Positions 18,321-28,779 of a stretch of DNA of 64,000 nucleotides are shown here, piece after piece. The notes under the pieces are model-generated. The model searched no databases and was not told the origin of the DNA. It saw only the letters and a program-made list of their open reading frames with translations. The first letter of the stretch is position 1. Each line of letters begins with the position of its first letter. Position numbers and translations under genes: made by a program. Source of the stretch: Nostoc sp. PCC 7524 (GTDB lineage: Bacteria; Cyanobacteriota; Cyanobacteriia; Cyanobacteriales; Nostocaceae); the NCBI RefSeq assembly GCF_000316645.1, contig NC_019684.1, forward strand, positions 3,191,501 through 3,255,500. The letters run 5' to 3'.

Positions 18321-20051
18321 ATGAATAAAGCAAAAAACGATACACATATAAAAACAACCATGCTCGCCAAATGTCCAACAGGAATTCAAGGATTAGATGA
18401 GATTACTTTTGGAGGATTACCGCAAGGAAGACCAGTATTACTGTGTGGTAAAGCAGGGTGCGGTAAAACCCTGATAGCAATGGAGTTTTTAGTGCGGGGT
18501 GCGACGGAATTTAACGAACCAGGCGTATTTCTAGCCTTTGAAGAAACTGCCGAAGAATTAGCACAAAATGTTGCCTCTTTAGGGTGGGATTTAGCAGAAC
18601 TAATCAACGAAAAAAAACTCGCCATTGATCATGTGCGTGTTGAGCGGAGTGAGATTGAGGAAACAGGAGAATACGATTTAGAAGCACTGTTTATTAGATT
18701 AGGTTTTGAAATTGATGCGATCGCCGCCAAAAGAGTTGTGATAGATACGCTAGAAGTGTTGTTTGGTGGGTTGGAGAACGCCGCGATCGTGCGATCGGAA
18801 TTGCGGCGGTTATTTCTCTGGCTGAAATCCAAAGGTGTCACAGCCATAATTACCAGCGAAAGTGGTAAAAATAGCCTCACAAGACACGGTTTAGAAGAAT
18901 ATGTTTCCGATTGTGTAATCCGACTTGATCAGCGTATTACTAATGAACTCTCAACTCGGTGGTTACAAATTATTAAATATCGTGGCTCTAGGCACGGCTC
19001 AAACGAATATCCATTTTTAATTAAAGAAAATGGAATCTCGGTTCTTCCCATTACCTCAGTCAGCTTAGATTATCCAGTCACCACCGAATGGATTTCTAGT
19101 GGAATCAAACGCCTAGATACCATGTTGGGAGGAAAAGGTTTCTTTCGCGGTAGTAGCATCTTAATTTCTGGTACGGCGGGAACTGGTAAAAGTTCATTGT
19201 GCGCTCATTTTGCTGATGCTACTTGTCAAAGAGGAGAAAAATGCTTGTTTTTCGCCTTTGAAGAATCTGCACAACAGATTATTCGCAATATGCGTTCCAT
19301 CGGTATTAATTTAGAGAATGCTGTTAATCAAGGATTACTCAAATTCCAAAATTTACGCCCGACATTTTACGGCTTAGAAATGCACTTAGTGAATATTCTG
19401 AGTACAGTTAATGAATTTCAACCTGATGCAGTTATTTTCGATCCCATATCTAATCTCACTTATGGCAGTAATGATGTTCAGGTTAAATCATTTATGACAC
19501 GATTGATTGATTATCTCAAAACCAAAAATATTACAACCTTATTTACAAATTTAAACGAAGGTAATAGTGCTTTCGTAGAATATACAGAAATAGGAATTTC
19601 TTCATTAGCAGATACTTGGATACTACTACGAACTGTAGAAAGTAATGGCGAGCGCAACCGTTTAATTCATGTACTGAAATCTCGCGGTACATCCCACTCT
19701 AATCAAGTGCGGGAATTCCTTTTAACAAACGAAGGAGTGCAATTATTAGATGTTTATCTAGGAGCAGAAGGGGTACTCACAGGTACAGCCAGAATTATCC
19801 AAGAAGCTAAAGACAAAGCGGTTGCTTTAGTCCGCCAGAATAAAATTGAGCAAAAACAGCGTGATATAGAACGCAAACGTTTACTCATGGAGGCACAAAT
19901 TAAAGCTATAGAATCCCAATTTGAAATTGACAAGCAAGAAATTGAAAGACTAATTGCTATCGAAGAAAATCAAGAAAGTTTTTTCATATCAGAAGAACAG
20001 AAAAGAGCAAGGTTGCGACAAGCTGACTCTAATTATTCAGGAAATATTTAA
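18321..20051 (+). CDS. kaiC-like: KaiC-like double-domain ATPase
   Basis: Two RecA/DnaB-type KaiC domains in 576 residues. CI: Walker A GKAGCGKT (43-50) and catalytic glutamates in FEET (73-76). CII: Walker A GTAGTGKS (284-291) and FEES (313-316). At the CII phosphorylation position the sequence is ISS (Ser427-Ser428) where clock KaiC has Ser-Thr, a pattern reported for KaiC2-type paralogues. The C-terminus from about 495 is a charged, helical, probably coiled-coil tail unlike the KaiA-binding tail of clock KaiC. It heads an operon with two kaiB-like genes and a histidine kinase. No kaiA is present. Probably an accessory KaiC system, not the core clock. Confidence 0.88.
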   Translation: MNKAKNDTHIKTTMLAKCPTGIQGLDEITFGGLPQGRPVLLCGKAGCGKTLIAMEFLVRGATEFNEPGVFLAFEETAEELAQNVASLGWDLAELINEKKLAIDHVRVERSEIEETGEYDLEALFIRLGFEIDAIAAKRVVIDTLEVLFGGLENAAIVRSELRRLFLWLKSKGVTAIITSESGKNSLTRHGLEEYVSDCVIRLDQRITNELSTRWLQIIKYRGSRHGSNEYPFLIKENGISVLPITSVSLDYPVTTEWISSGIKRLDTMLGGKGFFRGSSILISGTAGTGKSSLCAHFADATCQRGEKCLFFAFEESAQQIIRNMRSIGINLENAVNQGLLKFQNLRPTFYGLEMHLVNILSTVNEFQPDAVIFDPISNLTYGSNDVQVKSFMTRLIDYLKTKNITTLFTNLNEGNSAFVEYTEIGISSLADTWILLRTVESNGERNRLIHVLKSRGTSHSNQVREFLLTNEGVQLLDVYLGAEGVLTGTARIIQEAKDKAVALVRQNKIEQKQRDIERKRLLMEAQIKAIESQFEIDKQEIERLIAIEENQESFFISEEQKRARLRQADSNYSGNI

Positions 20052-20053
20052 GT

Positions 20054-20374
20054 ATGGAATCCATAGATTATCACGAGCAATATAGCGAGACAGAAATAGA
20101 TATTTGGGAATTACGGTTGTATGTAGCAGGACAAACACCTAAATCTCTAAAAGCTTTTGCTAATCTCAAAAAAATTTGTGAAGAACATCTTGAAGGTAGG
20201 TATCGCATTGAAGTAATTGACCTTTTAGAAAATCCTCAATTAGCTAAAGGAGACCAAATTTTAGCCATACCTACTTTAGTCCGAAAACTACCGGAACCTG
20301 TCAAGCAAATTATTGGAGATTTATCCAATACACAAAAGGTTTTAGTCGGTCTAGATTTACGTCACGTTATCTAA
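20054..20374 (+). CDS. kaiB-like: KaiB-like protein 1
   Basis: A 106-residue protein covering the whole KaiB thioredoxin-like/fold-switching domain (about 15-100): [36 protein letters not shown] and [17 protein letters not shown]. KaiB binds the CI ring of KaiC. Its ATG lies 2 bases after the kaiC-like stop, so the two are surely cotranscribed and probably translationally coupled. A 15-residue N-terminal extension precedes the fold. Confidence 0.88.
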   Translation: MESIDYHEQYSETEIDIWELRLYVAGQTPKSLKAFANLKKICEEHLEGRYRIEVIDLLENPQLAKGDQILAIPTLVRKLPEPVKQIIGDLSNTQKVLVGLDLRHVI

Positions 20375-20393
20375 ATGTCAGCCAAGGAGAGCC

Positions 20394-20753
20394 ATGAATA
20401 CTTCAAACAAAACTAATAATGATTCTGACGAGATAATTATAGAATCCACAGAAGCTTTTGAACAAATGCTAGCAACAAAAGATTTGCAAAAATATGTTTT
20501 GCGTTTGTATGTTGCTGGTAATAGTGTCCGTTCCATGCGTGCTATTTCTATTTTGAAAAACATTTGTGAAAAATACTTACCAGGACGCTATGAAATGGAA
20601 ATTATTGATATATATCAACAACCTGAAGTTTTAGAAAAAGACCATGTATTTGCTGTCCCTACTCTGATCAAGGAACTACCGCCACCTTTACAGAAGTTAA
20701 TTGGTGATCTGACAAGTATTGATAAAGTGATCATTGCTTTAGATATTGTTTAA
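20394..20753 (+). CDS. kaiB-like: KaiB-like protein 2
   Basis: A second KaiB-fold protein of 119 residues, 19 bases after the first. The domain spans about 33-119 (LRLYVAGNSVRSMRAI, MEIIDIYQQPEVLEKDHVFAVPTLIK, LIGDLTSIDKVIIALDI) after an acidic N-terminal extension. It differs clearly from its neighbour, so this is an old duplication rather than a recent one. Start ATG preceded by GGAGAGCC, a good ribosome binding site. Confidence 0.87.
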   Translation: MNTSNKTNNDSDEIIIESTEAFEQMLATKDLQKYVLRLYVAGNSVRSMRAISILKNICEKYLPGRYEMEIIDIYQQPEVLEKDHVFAVPTLIKELPPPLQKLIGDLTSIDKVIIALDIV

Positions 20754-20785
20754 AAAATCCTGATGTCCGAATGTAGGTTGAGAGG

Positions 20786-23743
20786 GTGATTGCAGTGAAA
20801 ACACTCCAAGAACTTGAAAATGAGAATATAGCTTTACGTCACCAAATACAAAATCTAGAAGAAACTTTTAGAGCTATCAAAATGGGTGAAGTAGATGCTT
20901 TGGTTGTATCTAGTCCCCAAGGTGAAAAAGTTTTTACCTTGCAAGATGCTGATTATCCTTACCGTGTTTTTGTTCAAGAAATGCACGAAGGCTCTGTAAC
21001 TCTTGATGAGTATGGAACAATTCTCTACTGTAATCATCATTTAGCAGCAATGCTCAAAAAGCCGTTACAGAAAATTATTGGTTCTAACTTTGAAGAGTAC
21101 ATAGCACCATCAGAAAAACAGGTGTTTAGAGGATTATTTCAACAAGCAAAACAAGTAGTTAATCGCGGTGAGTTAAAATTAATTGCTGATGATGAAACTC
21201 AAATACCTGCTTATTTGTCTTTTAAACGTTTGCAAATAGACAATGTAGCAGTTACTTGCTTAGTAGTAACAGATTTAACAGAGCAAAAACGTAACGCAGA
21301 AATTGTTGCGTCGGAAAGACTAGCAACTTCGATTCTGGAACAAGCCGTTGAAGCCATCATTGTATGTGATGAAAATGGAAAAATTACTCGTGCAAATCAA
21401 GCAGCACAACAACTTTGTGGACAGAATCCATTATTTCAACAATTTGATGTAGCGTTTCCACTCGAATGTAATCATTGTAGTGGTCTTCAAAGGATAGAAT
21501 CATGTTTGTTTATTAATAGTCAAGAAGTATATCAACAAGAAAATAAACCAAAATTTTTACTATCCAGTTTGCTGAAAGGACAATCTTTTCAAAGTGTAGA
21601 AGTATTATTAAATCGAAAAGATGGTAATAAATTCAGTTTACTGTTGGGTGCTTCTGTGCTATTAGATGCAGAAAACCAAATCATTGGTAGTGTGATCACA
21701 CTAACAAATATCACAGAACGCAAGCAAGTAGAAGAACAAATAGCACAGCTTGTAATTCGTGAGCAAGCTGCTTGTGCAGAAGCGGAAGCGGCTAAACAAC
21801 GCTTATCAAATATTTTAGAGAGTATTAGTGATGCTTTTATCGCTGTAGATGGTAATTGGTGTTATACCTACGTTAATCAAAAAGCAGCAGAAATTTTTGG
21901 TAAAAAACCAGAAGATTTAATTGGTAAAAATATTTGGCAAGAAGTTAGCGAAGACTTCAGACAACGTTATTATCAAACTTATTCTCAAGCTTTGAATGAG
22001 CAAAATTTTGTGCAGTTAGAAGCGTATTATCCATCAATTCAGCGTTGGTTTGAAAATCGCATTTATCCGGCTGGAGATGGGATATCAATATTTTTAAAGG
22101 AGATAACTCAGCAAAAGCAAACTGAGATGGCTTTAAAAGAAAGTGAGGAGCATTTAAGGCTAGCATTAGAAGCGGCTCAGATGGGAACTTGGGATTGGAA
22201 TATTACTACTGGCTATCTCAAATGGTCAAACCGTCAACAGCAATTATTTGGTATTACTCCGGGTACTTTTGAAGGTAATTACGAAGCTTTTCTCGCCTGT
22301 CTGCACCCAGAAGATAGAGCAGCAATTCACCAAAAAGTCACGGATGCTAAAGATAATAAAACTAAATATTACGTGGAATTTAGAGTTATTTGGAGTGATG
22401 CTAGCATTCACTGGATTGCATCTAAAGGCAAATGTATCTATGACGATGAAGGTAGACCAGTACGAATGCTTGGTATTTGTTTGGATATTAGCAATCGCAA
22501 ACAAGTAGAAGAAATTCTCCACCGTTCCAAAGCAGAATTAGAAATTCAAGTTGCACAGCGAACTGCTGAATTATCACAAGCCAACACACACCTGCATAGA
22601 TTAATCAATGTCTTAACCACAACTATTAATCAACAGACTAAAATTGAAGCTCAATTGCGTGAAGCAGAACGTCGTTGGCGCAGTTTACTAGAAAATGTGC
22701 ATTTGTTAGTTGTAGGACTTGATAGTACAGGTAAAGTTGAGTATGTCAATCCTTTCTTTTTAGCATTGAGTGGGTACAGTGAGGAAGAAGTTTTAGGTAA
22801 AGATTGGTTCAGTGAGTTTATCCCACAGGAGGAGCAACAGCAAATACACAATTTGTTTGGAGAAATATTAGAGCAAGGATTACATATTCACCATCAGAAT
22901 CAACTTTTGACAAAATCACAAGTAGAAAAAGTAATTGCTTGGAACAATACACTACTGCGAGATTCACAAGGGCAAATCATCGGTACTATGAGCATTGGTG
23001 AAGATGTTACTAAACGTCTGGCATTAGATAAAATTAAAAATGAGTTTGTATCAGTTGTTAGTCATGAACTTCGTACTCCGATGACCTCAATTCAGGGAGG
23101 GTTAAACTTGCTTGCCAAAGGTCTAGTCAAACTTGATTCTGATAAAGGTAAACGCATTATTCAAATTGCTTCAGAGAATGCCGAACGCCTAGTAAGATTA
23201 GTTAACGATATTCTAGATTTAGATAGGTTACAATCTGGGAAAGTAACTTTAGTTAAACAAACGATTGACGCTAGTGAATTATTATCCAAAGCAGCAGATT
23301 TAATGCAATTAATGTTCCAGAAAGCTGAAATTAATTTATCAGTTTCAACCCAATCAATGGAATTATTAGTTGATAAGGATCGTATGATTCAAGTCTTAAC
23401 AAATCTCTTGAGTAATGCTATTAAGTTCTCTCCTTCAGGTTCTACTGTATGGATGACTGTAGAAAACATTCCAGCAACAGATACTGAAGTTGCATCTGCG
23501 TTATTTAAAGTACAAGACCAAGGTAGAGGGATTCCGGCTGACAAAATAGAAGCTATTTTTGAGCGTTTTCATCAAGTAGATGCGTCTGACTCCCGTAAAC
23601 AAGGAGGAACGGGTTTAGGCCTAGCGATTTGCCGTAGTATCGTAGAGCAACACAACGGACAAATGTGGGTTGATAGTACGGTAGGAGTTGGTAGCAGTTT
23701 TTACGTTAAGCTCCCTCTGGGATTAGGGGTTGGCGACAGTTGA
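20786..23743 (+). CDS. Multi-PAS sensor histidine kinase
   Basis: Cytoplasmic histidine kinase of 985 residues with no membrane span. After an N-terminal coiled coil there are about five PAS/PAC domains (near 55-165, 175-315, 335-440, 455-575, 625-745) and then HisKA with the phospho-acceptor His760 in VVSHELRTP, and a HATPase_c domain with N and G boxes (LTNLLSNAIKFS, DQGRGIP, GGTGLGLAI). No receiver domain is attached. It starts with GTG and follows the second kaiB-like gene by 32 bases, in one operon, so it is the natural candidate to read the state of the KaiC-like protein. Confidence 0.9.
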   Translation: MIAVKTLQELENENIALRHQIQNLEETFRAIKMGEVDALVVSSPQGEKVFTLQDADYPYRVFVQEMHEGSVTLDEYGTILYCNHHLAAMLKKPLQKIIGSNFEEYIAPSEKQVFRGLFQQAKQVVNRGELKLIADDETQIPAYLSFKRLQIDNVAVTCLVVTDLTEQKRNAEIVASERLATSILEQAVEAIIVCDENGKITRANQAAQQLCGQNPLFQQFDVAFPLECNHCSGLQRIESCLFINSQEVYQQENKPKFLLSSLLKGQSFQSVEVLLNRKDGNKFSLLLGASVLLDAENQIIGSVITLTNITERKQVEEQIAQLVIREQAACAEAEAAKQRLSNILESISDAFIAVDGNWCYTYVNQKAAEIFGKKPEDLIGKNIWQEVSEDFRQRYYQTYSQALNEQNFVQLEAYYPSIQRWFENRIYPAGDGISIFLKEITQQKQTEMALKESEEHLRLALEAAQMGTWDWNITTGYLKWSNRQQQLFGITPGTFEGNYEAFLACLHPEDRAAIHQKVTDAKDNKTKYYVEFRVIWSDASIHWIASKGKCIYDDEGRPVRMLGICLDISNRKQVEEILHRSKAELEIQVAQRTAELSQANTHLHRLINVLTTTINQQTKIEAQLREAERRWRSLLENVHLLVVGLDSTGKVEYVNPFFLALSGYSEEEVLGKDWFSEFIPQEEQQQIHNLFGEILEQGLHIHHQNQLLTKSQVEKVIAWNNTLLRDSQGQIIGTMSIGEDVTKRLALDKIKNEFVSVVSHELRTPMTSIQGGLNLLAKGLVKLDSDKGKRIIQIASENAERLVRLVNDILDLDRLQSGKVTLVKQTIDASELLSKAADLMQLMFQKAEINLSVSTQSMELLVDKDRMIQVLTNLLSNAIKFSPSGSTVWMTVENIPATDTEVASALFKVQDQGRGIPADKIEAIFERFHQVDASDSRKQGGTGLGLAICRSIVEQHNGQMWVDSTVGVGSSFYVKLPLGLGVGDS

Positions 23744-24022
23744 GAAGGCAGGAGGCAGAGGGCAGAGGGCAGAAGGGAAACCCCATAAATCAATTTAGGG
23801 GATTCACTAAGGACGTAGTATTTCTTGCACTGCGCGTCGCACTTCGTGGCGCTTCTCTACGAGACGCTACGCGTAGCTTGCTTCCACGAAGTGGTACGCT
23901 AACGAAATACATATTTTTTGTTTTTTTCATAAATAAATGTAGGGACTTGAAACCCTTTTGGCAGAGGGGAAAAATTATATTTTCTTCCTCCTGCCTCCTG
24001 CCTCCTGCCCTCTGCCTTTCTT
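23744..24022. repeat. Composite repeat: GGCAGAG heptamers and GCGTAGC palindromes
   Basis: The 320 bases after the kinase hold three repeat kinds. GGCAGGAGGCAGAGGGCAGAG units (23745-23775) are mirrored by CCTCCTGCCTCCTGCCC units (about 23986-24018), so the ends form long inverted repeats. Between them, 23834-23900 holds palindromes including CACTTCGTGG/CCACGAAGTG and GCTACGCGTAGC. An apparent reading frame across this is not a gene. It sits between convergent transcription units and may act as a terminator for both. Confidence 0.65.
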
Positions 24023-24062
24023 CGGTAAAAGTTTTCGGAAATTGACAGAACAGGGATAACCA

Positions 24063-27000
24063 CTAACTATTGACTTCCTGCACAAATTCTGTTAAGAATC
24101 TGAAAGCCTTGAGAATATAACTGGTGCATTCTCTGGGGGATGTGTTGTAGAAATGTCGCCATGCACTGGCTTTATCTTCATCATAGCGATCGCCTCGTTC
24201 TGGATGTCCATCTAACCAAGCTAAACGGACTGCATGACCGATTAACACATCTAAAACGATGTATTCTTCGATTTGGAGGCTGGGGTTTTTAGCAGCGATC
24301 GCCGCTAATTCCATGAGTGCTTCAATATTGACGCGGCGATACTCTGGGGCTTCAATTTTATTTAACAAATGCTCAACTAACAGCGCAAAATTCTTTTCCC
24401 CAGCCGTCATCTCAGATAACATCACATCACTTTCTAAACGATTGCGACGCTCAAGTTTATCGCCAATGACTACACCTTTGCAGTGTTGCATTAATAGCCA
24501 CACCTGCTGAAAGAAGTTTTTCGGCACCCGGTTTAATGCACCCTCCGCTTGGCGGAAGCGTCGCCAACCACCCACCGGAACCTCTTGTGCTTCTACTTCT
24601 TCCTCAATGACAGGTAACACTACCCAATCAATATCACTTTCTTTTTGCTTGACGTGCAGAGATTCCTGCTGACGCAACAGATTACTCATGCCTGTATAGG
24701 CTGTTAATACTTGATGTAAACGGGTTTTGACTTCAAAAGGTGCTAGTTCCATTAAACGTTCATAGGCTTCATCTTGAGTTACCTTTAACTCTCGTGCTAG
24801 TTCGCTGGTAATTAATAAGATGAGATAGCCGACTCTCAGAGTCAGTAGCCCTTGAAATAATTCCGGTTCTGATCTGATCAGGATGGCGAGATAAATCAGG
24901 ATTTCTTGTGTGATCACGCGATCGCGGATATCCTCACGACAGAAGTTGTTAATCTTCTCGAAAATCTCATTATGGGGCATGGGGACATTAATCAGCGATG
25001 CTTCACTATAAGCCCTACCGACAGCAATTTGTTTACCCCTCACCAAAATACTCGTCACTGCATCGGACAAACCAATATCCACCATCTGCAATAAACCAGC
25101 CGCCCGCCGCACTATCGCCCACAAACCCAATTCTCCGGCTTTGGTGTAGACTTCATCCAATAAATAGGCGACTGTCACTGGATAATCCGTCCCCCCAAAC
25201 CCGGTGTCAAATTCCAATCCTTGCAACCGAGTTAAAGTCTGCAATAACTCAATTTGCTCGTAGAGATTTTCTGATGAACGCAGAGATGACAGCAAACAAC
25301 TCAAGTTAGTTTCATATTCCATTTGGAATTCTTGAGTATGCCCCAAACGCCAACTTTTGCCAGGATGATAAGCCAAATAATAGCAATGAGGTGCAGCATC
25401 TTGCATCGCTGACTGAGCAAAATCTCCTGAAGGCAGAAAATCAATTCTTTGTATTCCCGCCGTCAGCATCAGTTGATTTAGCCGCCCTAATTTGACTTGC
25501 ACCCCATTACATACTCCTGCTTTCAACTCCTGCATGAGTTCTAATAAAGCCTGAGAACCAGTTTCTAAGATGGTGTGCGTCAACATTAAAGTTAAAGTGG
25601 GACGACCTAAATCACTCCAGTATTTTTGAATATAGGCCAGTTCACCTTTAAGTTCATCCACCAAAAAATGGTGATCAAGAGTTAAATAAAACTGCTGGGA
25701 ATCCAAAAACGATGGTAAAAATACCACTGTTTCATCTTGAATGCGGAAGATTCTAGATGTCGTCAAACTTCGCAGTCGGCGTATTGGCCGCCCAGTTAAA
25801 CCGAGTTTATCATTGCGTCCAATTTGGGTGTAAATATGTGAAAGTTCCCCAGCTTTTCTAACTTGAATTGGTTCTACTTGTTTAGGTGTTTGTGTTTCAA
25901 TGCCATAAACTTCTAGTTCCGCTTGTAAATCCTCATCTTCTGCTAACAGAGCAATCTGCACTACAGCTTCCCGATTTTTACCGACACACAAATGTCTACC
26001 TAAAGGGTCAATATCTCCAACCGCCAGCAACCCTTCACTCAACATTTGACCGAGAAAATATAAGCTTTGCGCCCATACCAAGGGGATATTTTCATTCGGT
26101 AAACGCGGCTGACTTTGGGGAACTAACTTTTCTGCTTCAACATTTTCGGCGGGAACATAATATAGTTCTGGCAATAAACGTAACCCATCGCGTTCAATGA
26201 GTAAGTTTTCTAAACGCTCTTGGTAATATTTAACTTGCTTTTTATCACCACGAAATAACCCATCCAAAGCTAAATAAGTAAAAAACAACGGCCATTCACA
26301 TTCAATATGCTCAAATTGCTTGAGTTCCCAAGGCTCATAATGTAAGCGGTTGGTGTCTTCTAAAACCGTTTGATGTCCATCCCGCAAAAAGCGTTTACAG
26401 CCGTATTTGCCTTGGAGTTTGTTGATAATATCATTGAGAGTGCGTTCTCTTAATGGCACATCTGCCACCGCAAAAGCCGGATAGCTGATAATACTCAACA
26501 AAGCCGCATCAATTTCTTTAGAAGCAGATTCCCTCGGTAATAGTGATTCTAAAGTAATGCGAGCGCGAGCAATTTCATCTGGCAAAACATGAATGACTGA
26601 AGCTTGGCTTCCCCACACTCCAAATAAATCCAGTCCATTCATTGCTTCTAAGGCAGCTTTCGCCATCCCTACAGAACTAGCGTTTAACTCAGCATTACCG
26701 TGATTAATTTTATTTCCCCGTTCCCAAATACCATAATCGGGGGTGCGGTAAGCTCGTCCAATGTAATAAACCAAATTTTGGACGAAATTTACCTCATCAA
26801 CGGTGTAAGTTATCTGCAATCCTGAAGCGGTCATTTGTGCCAACATCAACAAAAATATAGATGTAGCATCTAATTGCAGATGTCCCCATTCGTCATCACC
26901 AACTACAATATCGCCGGTAGTTGTGTTGTATTTGGCGTGTAAGCCATCTAAGAGTGACTGAGTATGTTTAAACTGCTCTACTTTGTGGGATTGTCGCATC

Positions 27001-27287
27001 ATAGCAAACAACAACCCACGCATCAGCTTCACTACACTGTGTTCTAATTCGTAGGTGCGTCCCTTGTCTTCATCCACCTTGCGATATGCCAGGGCTAAAC
27101 CCCAAACTGCCAAAATGCTGTAAACATTGTCTCTCACCCAAGCGTCTGTATAATCACCGTGAGCCGTGATTGCTGTACTCGCAGGTAGCAACCCAGTGAT
27201 GGGATTCTGACGCGTCAGAATAATAGATTTGATTTGCTGGTAGTAAAACTCCAGTCGAGCTTGTAATTCGGTGGCTGTTTTCATCAT
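24063..27287 (-). CDS. GH15-like / phosphorylase-kinase alpha-beta-like protein
   Basis: Large 1074-residue protein of the glycoside hydrolase 15-like, phosphorylase b kinase alpha/beta-like family. The N-terminal (alpha/alpha)6 toroid region (about 1-450) is recognisable by GLLPASTAITAHGDYTDAWVRDN, DDEWGHLQLDATSIFLLML and NHGNAELNASSVGMAKAALE. The C-terminal half lacks obvious motifs but continues as in the kinase subunits. No signal peptide, so cytosolic. In cyanobacteria these proteins are annotated as GH15; whether they hydrolyse glucans or act as regulators of glycogen metabolism is not known. Start is one of two consecutive ATG codons. Confidence 0.85.
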   Translation of the reverse strand: MMKTATELQARLEFYYQQIKSIILTRQNPITGLLPASTAITAHGDYTDAWVRDNVYSILAVWGLALAYRKVDEDKGRTYELEHSVVKLMRGLLFAMMRQSHKVEQFKHTQSLLDGLHAKYNTTTGDIVVGDDEWGHLQLDATSIFLLMLAQMTASGLQITYTVDEVNFVQNLVYYIGRAYRTPDYGIWERGNKINHGNAELNASSVGMAKAALEAMNGLDLFGVWGSQASVIHVLPDEIARARITLESLLPRESASKEIDAALLSIISYPAFAVADVPLRERTLNDIINKLQGKYGCKRFLRDGHQTVLEDTNRLHYEPWELKQFEHIECEWPLFFTYLALDGLFRGDKKQVKYYQERLENLLIERDGLRLLPELYYVPAENVEAEKLVPQSQPRLPNENIPLVWAQSLYFLGQMLSEGLLAVGDIDPLGRHLCVGKNREAVVQIALLAEDEDLQAELEVYGIETQTPKQVEPIQVRKAGELSHIYTQIGRNDKLGLTGRPIRRLRSLTTSRIFRIQDETVVFLPSFLDSQQFYLTLDHHFLVDELKGELAYIQKYWSDLGRPTLTLMLTHTILETGSQALLELMQELKAGVCNGVQVKLGRLNQLMLTAGIQRIDFLPSGDFAQSAMQDAAPHCYYLAYHPGKSWRLGHTQEFQMEYETNLSCLLSSLRSSENLYEQIELLQTLTRLQGLEFDTGFGGTDYPVTVAYLLDEVYTKAGELGLWAIVRRAAGLLQMVDIGLSDAVTSILVRGKQIAVGRAYSEASLINVPMPHNEIFEKINNFCREDIRDRVITQEILIYLAILIRSEPELFQGLLTLRVGYLILLITSELARELKVTQDEAYERLMELAPFEVKTRLHQVLTAYTGMSNLLRQQESLHVKQKESDIDWVVLPVIEEEVEAQEVPVGGWRRFRQAEGALNRVPKNFFQQVWLLMQHCKGVVIGDKLERRNRLESDVMLSEMTAGEKNFALLVEHLLNKIEAPEYRRVNIEALMELAAIAAKNPSLQIEEYIVLDVLIGHAVRLAWLDGHPERGDRYDEDKASAWRHFYNTSPRECTSYILKAFRFLTEFVQEVNS

Positions 27288-27461
27288 CTCATTGATTGCA
27301 GCTTGCGGAATTCGACCCTGTAGCCGTTAATTGAATTATGTCAGCCAAGCCAGAACAAGTTCTGTAATGGACGATGGTATTACAGCTGAGGTCGATGGGG
27401 ATTTTATATTATCTCTTGTTCGTGAGCATTTAGTTACAAAATTGTTAAGAAGTCTTGAAAA

Positions 27462-27650
27462 AGAGGGGTTGGGGATTGGGGATTGGGGATTGGGGATTGG
27501 GGACTGGGGACTGGGGATTGGGGATTGGGGACTGGGGATTGGGAAGACTCTCCCTTGTCTCCCTTGTCTCCCTTGTCTCCCTTGTCTCCCTCATCCCCCT
27601 CATCCCCCTCATCCCCTCTGCTCCCCTGCCCCAATTCCTCTTCTTCTCCC
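27462..27650. repeat. Heptameric tandem repeats (GGGGATT, CTCCCTTGT, CATCCCC)
   Basis: About 12 units of GGGGATT/GGGGACT (27462-27545) pass straight into TCTCCCTTG units (about 27547-27590) and then CATCCCCCT units and C-rich sequence up to the next gene. Frames across it are low-complexity artefacts. The first array is purine-rich on one strand and the second pyrimidine-rich, so this could form a triplex or slipped structure. Confidence 0.8.
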
Positions 27651-27726
27651 AATGCCCCATGCCCACTGTTCCGCAGATTTGGTATCAATTGTGCTAAGAC
27701 AGGGGGAATACAAATATTGAATCACC

Positions 27727-28581
27727 ATGCAACAGCAAAAAAATCAATTCAGCCATCTCACGGCTATTGAAAGGAATTACCTGTCATTTCCTGCCCAGTT
27801 TTTATTAAGTCAAAACCTGCTACAAGGTAAAATCCTAGATTTTGGTTGTGGTTGCGGTAATGATGTGAAATTATTGCGTCAAAAAGGCTGTGATATTACA
27901 GGCTATGATCCTTATTATTTTCCACAATATCCCCATGAGCAATTTGACACTATCATGTGCTTTTATGTCTTAAATGTTTTGTTTCCTGAAGACCAAGTTA
28001 ATGTCCTTATGGAAGTGTCGCACTTATTAAAACCAGGCGGTAAAGCTTACTATGCCGTCAGAAGGGATATCAAAAAAGAAGGTTTTAGAGAGCATTACGT
28101 CCACAAAAAGCCTACTTATCAGTGTATTGTTAAACTGCCGTTTCATTCAATTTATGTAGATGAAGGTCGAGAATTATATGAGTATATTGCTTATAATTAC
28201 CAGCGTCATTCATCTCATAATTGTATATTTTGTAATCCCCGTAAAAATCTTAAGCTATTAACTGAATCGGCAAACGCTTATGCTATATTTGATGGTTATC
28301 CTATCAGCAAAGGTCACGTTTTGGTAATTCCTAAACGTCATGTGAGTAATTATTTTGAGCTACCCTTCCCAGAACAATCCGCTTGCTGGTTGATGGTAAA
28401 TAAAGTCCAAGAAATGCTTCAAGCCGAATTTGCTCCTGATGGTTTTAATGTAGGTATGAATGTTAATCGAGCCGCAGGACAAAATATTATGCACACCAGT
28501 ATCCATATCATCCCTCGTTATCAAGGTGAGACTGTCGGGACTAAAGGTGGTATCAGAAATGTCATTCCTCAAAGGAAATAG
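27727..28581 (+). CDS. Methyltransferase-HIT domain fusion
   Basis: A 284-residue two-domain protein. Residues about 1-155 are a class I SAM methyltransferase-like domain with motif I ILDFGCGCG (36-44) and the post-motif LLKPGGKAYYAV (100-111). Residues about 160-284 are a HIT domain: zinc-type CIFC (166-169), then DGYPISKGHVLVIPKRH and the terminal HIT motif. That motif reads H256-T-S258-I-H260-I-I: the middle position, normally the nucleophilic histidine, is serine. The HIT half may therefore bind nucleotides without hydrolysing them. Substrate of the methyltransferase half is unknown. A stand-alone gene. Confidence 0.8.
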   Translation: MQQQKNQFSHLTAIERNYLSFPAQFLLSQNLLQGKILDFGCGCGNDVKLLRQKGCDITGYDPYYFPQYPHEQFDTIMCFYVLNVLFPEDQVNVLMEVSHLLKPGGKAYYAVRRDIKKEGFREHYVHKKPTYQCIVKLPFHSIYVDEGRELYEYIAYNYQRHSSHNCIFCNPRKNLKLLTESANAYAIFDGYPISKGHVLVIPKRHVSNYFELPFPEQSACWLMVNKVQEMLQAEFAPDGFNVGMNVNRAAGQNIMHTSIHIIPRYQGETVGTKGGIRNVIPQRK

Positions 28582-28779
28582 TTTGTTTTGTAAACGCTGA
28601 AACGCAGACAAGCTAGCACAACTGAAAACTCAGACTTGGAAAAACTTCATCAATACTTAGAATTATTGATACCTATTCTTCATATTACTGTTGTTAAATC
28701 TAAAGAATGACCAACAATCATTCCCAAGACTCAATAGCATTACTAACTAATTAAGTAGATTGTAGATATGGCGACCTTT

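Noticed and set aside
23740..24045. 101-codon frame after the PAS kinase
   Set aside because: It is made of GGCAGAG heptamers and GCGTAGC palindromes, with no protein-like composition.
27434..27770. Overlapping frames on both strands with GDWGLG or SPSSPS repeats
   Set aside because: They translate heptamer tandem repeats; every frame is open because of the repeat, not selection.
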